From positions 1,674,001 to 1,738,000 of the forward strand of contig NC_049566.1 in NCBI RefSeq assembly GCF_013368755.1: a stretch of DNA of 64,000 nucleotides, written 5' to 3'. The notes beneath the pieces were generated by a model, which was not told the DNA's origin, ran no database searches, and saw nothing but the letters and a program-made list of their open reading frames with translations. Of this stretch, positions 1-8,363 are shown in pieces; positions within the stretch are counted from its first letter, which is position 1; each line of letters begins with the position of its first letter. The position numbers and the translations under genes are program-made. This DNA is from Talaromyces rugulosus. Lineage: Eukaryota > Ascomycota > Eurotiomycetes > Eurotiales > Trichocomaceae.

Positions 1-517
1 GTTCCAGGGCTTCCCGCACCATTTTAGATTGGCCTTCGGTCATTTGCTTTGCTTCTAATTGACCAATATGCGTTAAAAGAGTCTGTGGTGGTCTGTTCAA
101 GGTGCCTATTGACTCAAATTGGCTACCTTGGACTGCCTTGCCATAATCATACTGGATCACTCCACTATGCTTTCCTGCTGGTTTGCTGACCACCACATCG
201 CCTAATCGAATGTCGTTGTTTTTACCTGGGACCCCGCCTCCAATTCCCACCATCAATCCATATTGAAGCCGGGGAAAGGTTAGACGCATGCGAGATACCA
301 CAGTCGCGGCAGATACTTTGCCGTACACACCAGCTGGTAGGCAGGCAATGACAATATAATGGCCATTTAACTCGCCAAGTTCGTAGGCATTGGAATCGGT
401 GGAAGGTTTAGGCAGTAGCGTATGGGTTTTGTCTAGCATGACGCGAGCTGCCGCTGCTTCTAGTGGTAAAGCGCATATCCACGCGATTGTGTAGTGGCTG
501 TGCGTTAAAGAGACCAT
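1..517 (-). CDS. NLR-like protein, N-terminal nucleoside phosphorylase domain (partial)
   Basis: The reverse strand is open from an ATG at 517-515 to the window edge: 172 codons, no stop, so the gene continues beyond base 1. The protein starts MVSLTHSHYTIAWICALPLE and carries YGLMVGIGGGVP, then DIRLGDVVVSKP and GVIQYDYGKA. This is the pattern of the phosphorylase (PNP/UDP, MTAN-like) domain found at the N terminus of many fungal NLR-type proteins, followed by NACHT or NB-ARC and ankyrin/TPR/WD repeats. In that family the domain is thought to act in non-self recognition or nucleotide sensing. The effector and repeat modules lie outside the window, so the full architecture is unknown. Only AT-rich DNA lies upstream. 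Confidence 0.8.
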   Translation of the reverse strand, partial: MVSLTHSHYTIAWICALPLEAAAARVMLDKTHTLLPKPSTDSNAYELGELNGHYIVIACLPAGVYGKVSAATVVSRMRLTFPRLQYGLMVGIGGGVPGKNNDIRLGDVVVSKPAGKHSGVIQYDYGKAVQGSQFESIGTLNRPPQTLLTHIGQLEAKQMTEGQSKMVREALE

Positions 518-1690
518 TGCAGGCCATAATAGGAAACAGGATAAAACAGTTCAATAATGTACTGGCACGCTTTAGGAAAAGGCCTTTTCATGATGGGTGG
601 GAAAATACAAACGACTGTTCGTCAGGGTAAGAAGGAGGGGTAGGTGCAACAGCTAGCTGTGCACCCCTGCAAAGCTGGCGCTTAACGCAGGCGATCTGTT
701 GGCTGAAGAACTCATGACACTCTTAGCGACTCGTAAGCAGGTAATTGTTCCCAAATTATAATATTTGTAAATATAATTTAAACAACATATACGTTATCTG
801 CTATATATTCTATATTTTAAGTTTATTCAAAATTTATTAAGACTTGAGTGAGAAATTATCAATCAAAGTCGAAATTGTAAAACCCATGACACTCTTGGCA
901 TTTTTTCCCGCAAAAATTATCGCAAGCCACCAGTCAAGTTTTCCTCATAACTTGCTCAATTTTAGAAAGTTAAATATATTATTATGTATACAGATATGTA
1001 TCGTTATACAAATTTTTTAGAATCTTATTTTAAAAAATTAATAAGGTAGAAGGCGCTGAAAATTGTTGTGTAGAATGTTGAGCGTCACGAATTCTGCAAC
1101 TGATAGATACTATCAAAGAGTACACCAAGATCTTTTGGCACGCATCTTTATTCAAACACCTGCCCAATTTGCTTAGCACTCTTTTTGTCTCTTCATTAAT
1201 GGTTTGGCTGGTTTGTATGGAGCATGCCTAAAAGTTCTACGTATTTGCGATACAAGAAGAAGCAACACCCTGATCTATATGTATACGTTCAATAGTCACC
1301 ACTCGTAGACTTCCAAAATAACAGAATTATGGATTAAATTGCGGCAGTGGCGCTAAGAAAACGCCACGGAGTTGTAAACCACTTGCAAGACGCCGTATTA
1401 ATAGGCATGTTATTCTCGTCACTCAATGTTTATACATTGCAATCGATACATTCCATGGAACCAAACAAGGTTGGCACCTTGTTTTCATGCCAGTATTTGA
1501 CAGTAGTGGCGTGAGAACCCTTTATTTGCCTCATGACGGCATATTGACAACACGTTGGTTGGCGATCCAGGTATATAAATAAGCATATCTTAACATTAAA
1601 CTCTTGTCAGAACCTTAAATCTCTCCCACCATTTAAACTTATACCAGTCGATCTCCCAAACTCTTTCTTTCCCTTTACATAAAAAAAAAC
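518..1690. other. AT-rich intergenic region
   Basis: No gene is recognised here. Bases 740-1060 are strongly AT-rich with many TA steps, as in RIP-affected fungal DNA. The 12-mer CATGACACTCTT occurs twice (near 713 and 884). A TATA-like TATATAAATA at 1572-1581 lies about 110 bp before the next ORF. Confidence 0.5.
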
Positions 1691-1990
1691 ATGAAATCCC
1701 CCCACCCCGGCGACTTCAACCAACCGTCCGAAGCGGTCTTCCGCAATGTCGAGCGACAATCGCCCTCGTCGAAATCTCGCGACGACCCGCACACGCAGAA
1801 CCAGGACGAGCGAGGCCGCGCACGTCTGGCGCACGAGCAGGGAGGGCGGCCGCGGCGGCGTCCTACGGCGTCGAGGTCTAGGAGTCGCAGTAGTGGGAGT
1901 GCCTCGAAGAGGTTGGCGAATTCGCGGCCGCGGTCGAAGATGAGGGCGTCGAGTATGGGGAAGCCGGAGTATAGGTATGCTTATTATTAG
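1691..1990 (+). CDS. Small basic Ser/Arg-rich hypothetical protein
   Basis: A 99-aa single-exon ORF starts at an ATG in a good context (AAAAACATG), 110 bp after a TATA-like box. It is unusually GC-rich for its AT-rich surroundings and uses C/G-ending codons as the confirmed genes do. The middle is rich in Arg, Ser and Pro (RGRARLAHEQGGRPRRRP, then SRSRSRSSGSASKR) and is probably disordered, with a nuclear-type basic character. There is no signal peptide or membrane segment. No family is recognised. Overlapping reverse-strand ORFs look like shadows. It could be a real small gene or a chance GC-rich ORF. Confidence 0.45.
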   Translation: MKSPHPGDFNQPSEAVFRNVERQSPSSKSRDDPHTQNQDERGRARLAHEQGGRPRRRPTASRSRSRSSGSASKRLANSRPRSKMRASSMGKPEYRYAYY

Positions 1991-2445
1991 TGGCGAGTAT
2001 ATCGGTAGATAGGCTGGAAGAGTTGGATTCGGATTTTCCAAGATATTGATGTACATATGACATCTGGACGTTGTATAGAAGGTTGGTGTTGAGGATCGGA
2101 TGTGAAGTATATATTTGCCTATAAATATCATTCCAGGCCAATTTCTATGTTAACATTAATTAATCGTAGTCTACACATGTGTGTCAACGATTTAATCAAT
2201 TTTTTTTTTATAAATCTCTATATAGATATACATCTACGTTATATCAACTAGTATAAGCAATATCCTGACGTATTTGAAGTATATACATGTATACAATCCG
2301 TGTTAAATTGACATTAATAGAACAACCAAGATTAATCTGACAAATCAAGGACGAAGGCCATCTAAAATTAACACCACATAGTAAAATAATAAAATGAAGT
2401 CGCCATGATGAAGGAAATAAAAGAAGTGAAGAAATAAAACTGACG

Positions 2446-2724
2446 TCAGCCCCTGGACGGTCTCCACCGATGACGATGACGCCTTTTGCTGCCAGACGCT
2501 TTTATTTCCTTCTCGCCCACGCAAATCACTTCCGTCAATGCCTCGCAGAGTTCCTTGACAGGACTGTTCCACTTCTCTTCTGGAGAAACAGACAGACAGT
2601 TGGCTTGAAGAAGCTTTGCCTTTCCTTTCGTGCACGAATCAGTAGCTAGCTGCAGGCGGGGAAACCGATCATCACTCCACGTGATCTTCCAGCGTGGCAT
2701 ATCTCTCTCTCCTTTTTGAGCCAT
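2446..2724 (-). CDS. Hypothetical small protein (weak)
   Basis: A 92-aa reverse-strand ORF starts MAQKGERDMPRWKITW and lies divergent to the SH3BGR-like gene, about 200 bp away. Composition is mixed and charged with a basic C-terminal tail (KRRHRHRWRPSRG). There is no recognisable domain, signal peptide or membrane segment. The region 1991-2445 downstream is AT-rich and otherwise empty. A second overlapping reverse frame (2345-2635) is equally open, which lowers confidence. It may be a small lineage-specific gene or part of the 5' region of its neighbour. Confidence 0.25.
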   Translation of the reverse strand: MAQKGERDMPRWKITWSDDRFPRLQLATDSCTKGKAKLLQANCLSVSPEEKWNSPVKELCEALTEVICVGEKEIKASGSKRRHRHRWRPSRG

Positions 2725-2924
2725 CGCGAAATCCTGAGACTGGCTTTTCGGATTCGACCTTTCCTTTTTGAAGAGGAACAGAAAAATAAGCTTTTACCTC
2801 TGCTCGAACCCACGCCATAACCTGTGACCGTGTCTCGTGTCTTGCTACTACGTACCACAGAGCATTGCATTACCCCGCACTCGCAAGGGGTCAGATAAAA
2901 CCATCACGACCAAAAAAAAAAAAA

Positions 2925-4268
2925 ATGGCAGACAATACCCTCTATCTTTACACCTCGCTGACGGCGGGCTCTTCGCACATCATCACTGCAACTTCGAGAC
3001 TCGAGACCATCCTCAAGGCCAACAAGATCCCTTTCCGCGCCATCGACGTTGCCACCGACGATGCTGCCCGCAGGCTATGGGGCCGGTACTCCAAAGGCCG
3101 CAAACTGCCTGGACTTGTCAAGTACCGCACCATAATCGGGGTAAGTGGTTTGTTATTTCAGAGTTGAGCAAGGGAAGGAAGTTACTAAACAAAAGCTTTG
3201 AAAAAGGATCTCGAGCAAATCGAAGAATGGAACGAATTCGGAGAACTCAAGATGGAGATTGGCGCAGTCAATGACCCAGATGGCCTTTCTTCCGAAACAA
3301 AACCCGCTGCTCCTTTTGTCGAGACCCCTAAACGAGCTCCGGTACCCCCAGCCGCCCCGAAGAGTGGCAGTCCCCATATCCAGATCCAGAATCCTCCCGT
3401 CACCGAGACCAAGGAAGACCAGCGCACCTTGACATTGCGATTGGCAGGTGAGGAGGCAGCTGCCCGAGCCAAACAGAATGCTCTCCAAAAGCTCGGCACG
3501 AAGCTCCCAACTACAGAAGGAGATGGGAAGGCAGCACCGACAACAGAGCCCTCAGCCAAGGGCACCGAGTCCGCTGAGAGCACTACTGAAAAAGCCGATA
3601 GCGCGTCTGAAGCAAAGCCGACCTCTGCGTCGCAAGACGAAAAGACAGAGGATTCAACATCACCGCCATCAGGGGGCCGGCGTACGTCTGTCGCGCCAGA
3701 AATCGTGCCACCCCTCAAACGCCCCTCGCTCGCCGACGAAACGGCCGCTGTGTCCACCGCCAATTTCCGGGCTGAGAATGCCGATGTCCTGGGTCTGATC
3801 GACCACCACCGTAGTTCTATCGTCTCCGTTACCAACAAAGACGAGCAAGATCAGGTGCGAAAGGAGATCAGAGAATCGGTGACCGAAGCGCCTAAAGATG
3901 GGGACCTTCAAGCATTAAGAAAGGAGGACGCCGCTAAGAAACAACGAGATGCTATCGATGAAGACGAGGAGGAAGAAGAAACAACCGATTCAGGAGAATC
4001 GGATACAGAAACAAGCGAAGCGGCTAAGAAAAAGACGGAGAAAAAGGCCGAATCTCCTGTCGCTGCTGCCAAGGAGGGGAAGAAGGAGGAGAAGGATAAG
4101 GAAGAGAAGGAGAAGGAAGAGGATGAAGAGGATGAAGAGGATGAAGAGGATGAAGAGGATGAAGAGGAGGAGGAGGAGGAAGAAGAAGAAGAAGAGGAGG
4201 AAGAAAAGGCTCCCCAGAAACAAGACCCCAAGGATGCTAGCAAGGCCGGTGTTAGCGTTGAATATTAG
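2925..4268 (+). CDS. SH3BGR/thioredoxin-fold protein with long acidic tail
   Basis: Exons 2925-3140 and 3207-4268 give 425 aa; the intron starts GTAAGT and has a TTACTAAAC-like branch. Residues 1-100 (MADNTLYLYTSLTAGSSHII, then KANKIPFRAIDVA and GRYSKGRKLPGLVK) match the SH3-domain-binding glutamate-rich (SH3BGR) family. This is a glutaredoxin-like fold that lacks the CxxC redox motif, as here. The middle is low-complexity Pro/Ser/Thr/Glu and the C-terminal part is an almost pure Glu/Asp/Lys tract. Such proteins are presumed cytosolic scaffolds rather than oxidoreductases. The start is the first ATG after an A-rich leader. The acidic tract is encoded by a tandem GAGGATGAA-type repeat and could vary in length between strains. 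Confidence 0.85.
4081..4206 (+). repeat. GA-rich minisatellite coding an acidic tract
   Basis: Purine-only DNA includes about five perfect 9-bp units (GAGGATGAA) near 4120-4165, then GAG/GAA runs. It lies in frame in the acidic-tail gene, so copy changes add or remove Glu-Asp-Glu without a frameshift. Confidence 0.85.
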
Positions 4269-4694
4269 AGACTGGAGACTAATAGTATTTTATTCCGGAT
4301 ATATCCCCAGGGTCGGCTAATTTCTTTTCATTTTTTCATTTCTTTTTTACGAGTTTCATGCTGATGAAGTCAACGATTTGGGATACCTGTGATAGTGACA
4401 CCAAGACCCTGTTCACGGAGTGTGTCGTTGGTTTCTGCTGTGCATTGCATGTTTTTTTGTTGCTTCTTGTCTATTATGTTTACATTTAGCCAGCTAGGTT
4501 CAGCCTGATTACGTTTGTGAACCAAACCGAATACCAGTCATGTTTGGTTATGCTTTTGATAAACTATAAGGTTCTTATTATTGATATTTAAATATGCATG
4601 TTCATGTGTATATGTCATCAATTATCTACGTATTTTTTATGCTCGTCATTTGCCTGAAACAAACCTATAAGAGTGCCGGATAGGCCACATCGAG
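4269..4694. other. Convergent 3' intergenic region
   Basis: This lies between two convergent genes. It is T-rich after the stop at 4268 and AT-rich near 4570-4630, as expected for 3' UTRs. No gene or repeat is seen. Confidence 0.5.
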
Positions 4695-5833
4695 TCAATG
4701 CCGTCTCGACTCGACGGCCTCGCGCAGCTTACTGATGATCTCCCTTGGATCCTGAGCGCCAAACACAGCAGATCCGGCAACAATCACATTGGCGCCGGCA
4801 TCTGCTGCTTGGTCGATAGTTCCCAGTCCCAAGCCCCCATCGACTTCGATGTTCAGGTTAGGGTACTTTTTGCGAAGGGCTGTGACCTTGGGCAGTTCTG
4901 AAGCCATGAATTTCTGACCGCCGAAACCAGGGTGGACTGTCATTACAAGGACCATCTTTTTGTTCATGTCAGTTAGTATAGCTGAGCAAGGCGTATTTTC
5001 GGAAAGCTTGTCAAGGGCTTACGTCTGGCCGCTCAGCCTCTTCCTTATTCTCGAGGATATCCCAGAGGACGTCCACTGATGTATCAGGCTTTATGGCAAT
5101 ACCCGCTTTCATTCCCTGTTCGTGGATGTAGCGGATGAGTTCTCGGGGGGAGGTGTTGCGAGTCGTCTGGGCGTCGGCCGGCTCTTTGGCGGCGGTCGAC
5201 GAGATTGCGGCTTCATAATGGAAGCAGTACAGATCGCAGCCGGCGGCCTTGAATTCGGCAACCCATTTTTGAGGCTATCCCAATACCTGTTAGCAGGGTA
5301 CCAAAACGAGTGTATCGACAGATCAGAGGCTGGACGTTGGAAAGGAGAGGAGAAACATGGATGCGCTGGAATATACAATAGGCCAAATAATCGAGCAATA
5401 CGTAGTCATTGCAACTATACGCTAGGACTGGCGCTTGAATGTTGTGCTGTAACGAAACCCCGGACGATCATCGTCCGTTGATCACTTTGTCACACCCGCG
5501 CATCCCACTCCACGGGTCTTAAGCGAATGTGTTCTAAAAACAGCATCTTCAAAGCAGCGAGAACAACAAACAACAAAAAAATAAACCTACCTCAGCGATC
5601 ATCATGTGGCAGTCAAAGGTGCCTCGCTCCCCCGGTGTGGACGGCTTTGCGACGTGCGAGCGGATCTTGGTTACGACGGGTGCACCAAATGTCATGTTGG
5701 GGACAAAATGGCCATCCATGATGTCGACATGAAGCCAGTCAGCTCCGCGGCCGATTGTGTCTGCGCATTCTGCGCCGAGTTTTCCAAAGTCGGCGCTGAG
5801 GATCGAGGGGGCAATGATTGCGGGCGGAGACAT
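4695..5833 (-). CDS. RPE1: Ribulose-phosphate 3-epimerase
   Basis: Three exons on the reverse strand (5833-5591, 5274-5023, 4955-4695) give 251 aa, the usual family length. The enzyme interconverts D-ribulose 5-phosphate and D-xylulose 5-phosphate in the cytosolic non-oxidative pentose phosphate pathway. Visible hallmarks are [14 protein letters not shown] at the N terminus, [17 protein letters not shown] (metal and catalytic Asp), [22 protein letters not shown] and VDGGLG (phosphate and second catalytic Asp). The fold is a TIM barrel. The start [10 protein letters not shown] was chosen because it aligns with the family start; an in-frame ATG 19 codons upstream would add a Lys/Arg-rich stretch. 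Intron 1 is unusually long for this window (316 bp) and contains a perfect palindrome. Both splice junctions are in phase and canonical. Confidence 0.95.
5461..5477. repeat. Perfect 17-bp palindrome in RPE1 intron 1
   Basis: CGGACGATCATCGTCCG has two 8-base arms around a single central base. It could form a hairpin or bind a dimeric regulator with CGG/CCG ends. It lies within the 316-bp first intron. Confidence 0.7.
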
Positions 5834-6292
5834 GGCGGGGTGTTTTTCTCTCTTTCTCTCTCTGATTTTGTAATAGGGCTTCAATTTCAATTTTCAATGT
5901 CAATGGGTCAATTGATTTAGAGTACGGAAAACAGAAGATCGAGCAGCAGTTAATATCGACCGGGATTGACTGGCTGTCCACGAAAATTCTTGATAAGACC
6001 GGCCAGAGTGTAAGCTGCGATCCGACGTCACCGCTGTTTAATGGGATATCACATGATCGCCCCGCCATCGAAGTTCGAACGATCGAATCGACGTCGATAT
6101 AAAAAAAGATTGCTTACGATCTACTGGACCTACTGATGTGATCTGCACTTGGCACTTTGAACCCCAATAAAATCTGGTACTATACGTTGAGCTATATTAT
6201 GGTATCTATGAATAGCCACATCGTGAGTCTGGAATGCCTGCATTCCAGCATTGACTCACCCAACACCAAAAAAACCCCGTGAGACAAGGAAA
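5834..6292. other. RPE1 upstream region
   Basis: This is the promoter and leader of the reverse-strand RPE1 gene plus the 3' flank of the next gene. A CT/GA-rich stretch (5848-5870) lies directly upstream of the RPE1 start. No further gene is seen. Confidence 0.5.
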
Positions 6293-6871
6293 CTACCGAC
6301 CGATTAAATCGCAGAATTGACTGTTAATGATTGTCCGCCGTTTGCACATTTTGTTCTCGGCGGCCTGCATCCAGGCCTCTGTCTCAAGCTCCCAGACGTC
6401 CCCAACCATTTTGATATATCCTTCTTGGTCAAGAGTTATAAGCGCCTCTCTGATCCACTCCAGGCAAGATATCCGCTCGGCAGGGAGAGACCTGAGGTAT
6501 TCGCTATTGTGGATATTGGCTAGACGGTTCGCCAACGGTACTTGAAGGCACTTGTCCATGTCGGCTATCTTCACACCGGTGAGTAAGGTGACCGAGTACG
6601 GAATGGCGTTTTCGCGCATCTTTTTGGTCTGAAAGGCCCATTGAAAGCCCGTTCGCGGCCCGCAGATAAAGTGGAATATATGACCAATACTGGCAGTGAT
6701 GGCTAGATATAGGCCCCAGTGGAACTGGAGACTGTCACCGATGTCAGACAAGAGAAGGTATAGACTGTCCGGCTCGAATTTAGCCGATTTGAGAAGCCCT
6801 GGCCCCTTTCCGCTGCCCGCAGCGTGAAGGGGGGTTGCGATGTCAAGGGTTCTTCTGGAGGCTAGCTGCAT
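6293..6871 (-). CDS. Uncharacterised fungal protein
   Basis: A 192-aa uninterrupted ORF. Recognisable features are LQFHWGLYLAITASIGHIFH (a strand-rich HW motif), a central SVTLLTGVKIADMDKCLQVP stretch, and SCLEWIREALITLDQEGYIK followed by a Glu-rich helix. This layout (HW-x-L, then Cys/Trp-x-x-x-AL-x-x-L, then an E-rich helix) resembles families of roughly 200-aa fungal proteins of unknown function such as DUF6914; the assignment is by eye and uncertain. There is no signal peptide or transmembrane helix. The true start may be a few codons away, because another ATG in a different frame lies 11 bp upstream and a short 5' exon cannot be excluded. Confidence 0.6.
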   Translation of the reverse strand: MQLASRRTLDIATPLHAAGSGKGPGLLKSAKFEPDSLYLLLSDIGDSLQFHWGLYLAITASIGHIFHFICGPRTGFQWAFQTKKMRENAIPYSVTLLTGVKIADMDKCLQVPLANRLANIHNSEYLRSLPAERISCLEWIREALITLDQEGYIKMVGDVWELETEAWMQAAENKMCKRRTIINSQFCDLIGR

Positions 6872-8363
6872 GGCGACATGGTTGAAGGTTTCCTGGCCTG
6901 TTGTGTGTTACAAGGAAGAATGAATCTTCTGGCCCTTTTAAAGAAAATGCTGCGATCGGTCTTGATGACTACTGTGGCGTGTATGAGTAATGATAAGAGA
7001 GAGTGCCACTGATCGTGGTGACTTGGCACTCTAACAAGGAGGCTTCCTCTATCCTGTATCTCTATCCGGCTGACAAAACGTGGAGTGTATCAGAAAAGGA
7101 CTCAAACGAACCGCACGAGTAGATTTATCGTGAGAATCAACTCGAGGATTTGCCACGCATTATGACTGATCATCTGAGTCACTCTGCACCGGGAGACGTA
7201 GAGGCTATCCGGGTAAGCTGATATTCCAAAGCTCGACATATGGGATGTTAGCGTGGAGTCGTCTTATTCGTTTACTCTTCCTGTGCACATAATCATTTAG
7301 TATTATTCAGTGTTATTCCGTTTGTAGCCTTGACTGAACAGCAAGTTTGCAGCGAGAGGAAACAAGCAGCAAGAGGTACAACAGGTAAAACAGGTAAAAC
7401 ACGCCTATCCTCTTTGGGCTAGCACGACACGACACCCCACTAGGCCATATACGGCTAGTACCACAAAGGCTTGGCGCCTGCCCTGAGGAACTCAAGAACT
7501 GAGCAAGTTTTGGACAGCGTCAAGAACTGCTCCGCCATGACTCACTCAAGCCCAGCATCAGATCTCGCACGCTCAAATCTGGATGTGTCGGCCGTGCCCA
7601 GAACCTTTGCTGTGATGTGCTCGCAGCACCGTGTGTGATGGACCAGGCCCGCATGCGCTAGCGCCATCCTGGCTCTAAAGATAGAACACGGCGCTTACAG
7701 CTCGTCCAATCTCTGGCCTGCCATGGCCTGCAGATGTGTCTAAAGATGCAACAGGCCGCCAAATCACCATCCATGCCAGACCGATCACCAGAAATTCGCC
7801 GTTTCCGTGCGTCTCATTGGAGCCCGCCTGCAGTTTCATCCGCTAAACTGGGTAAAATGTATACGGGTTCGCGCCGACTGCTCACGAGGATGCCAACGCC
7901 CACCAATCGACGCCATAGGACCCCCTCCTTGCTACACACTATTGCATTAGCCACTTGGCATCCGGTGTGGAGGATGCGAAGTGTGAGATCATCAACCCGC
8001 AGATGTTCTTTTTATAAGTTTATAGTTACCCCCGCGACGCGTTGAATTCGGATTGTCTGTGCTTCACCTCCCCAAACTCTTTTCTTTCCCCTTCGTTTCT
8101 GCCATATCGTTGTCCCTGATCTCTACCGTTTATCTCTTTCTGTCTCTAACTAATACTGACTTGCAATCTTTGCTGGACAAAGACTCCCTCCGTTGACCGG
8201 ATACACCATGTTGAGATTCTCATAAGAATTGTACGCGCTAATATTTTTTGTTTGCATTTCAATTTCGGCAAGAGATCAGGGCAAATTCGTGCCCTCTACT
8301 ACTTATTAATATTTTACTCCTCCTCTCTCATATATTTTCATCGACAAGTGATCTGGAATCACA
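6872..8363. other. Long intergenic region with pyrimidine-rich leader
   Basis: No convincing gene is seen; small ORFs here have no recognisable content. Bases 8040-8360 are CT-rich, typical of a long 5' UTR or core promoter of the methyltransferase gene. Bases 7370-7400 hold a short imperfect ACAGGTAAA repeat. Confidence 0.5.

Noticed and set aside
3908..4243. Long reverse-strand Ser-rich ORF
   Set aside because: It is the antisense of the Glu/Asp-coding repeat of the SH3BGR-like gene; low complexity only.
7734..8045. 103-aa forward ORF
   Set aside because: No recognisable content and it lies in the promoter region of the methyltransferase gene.
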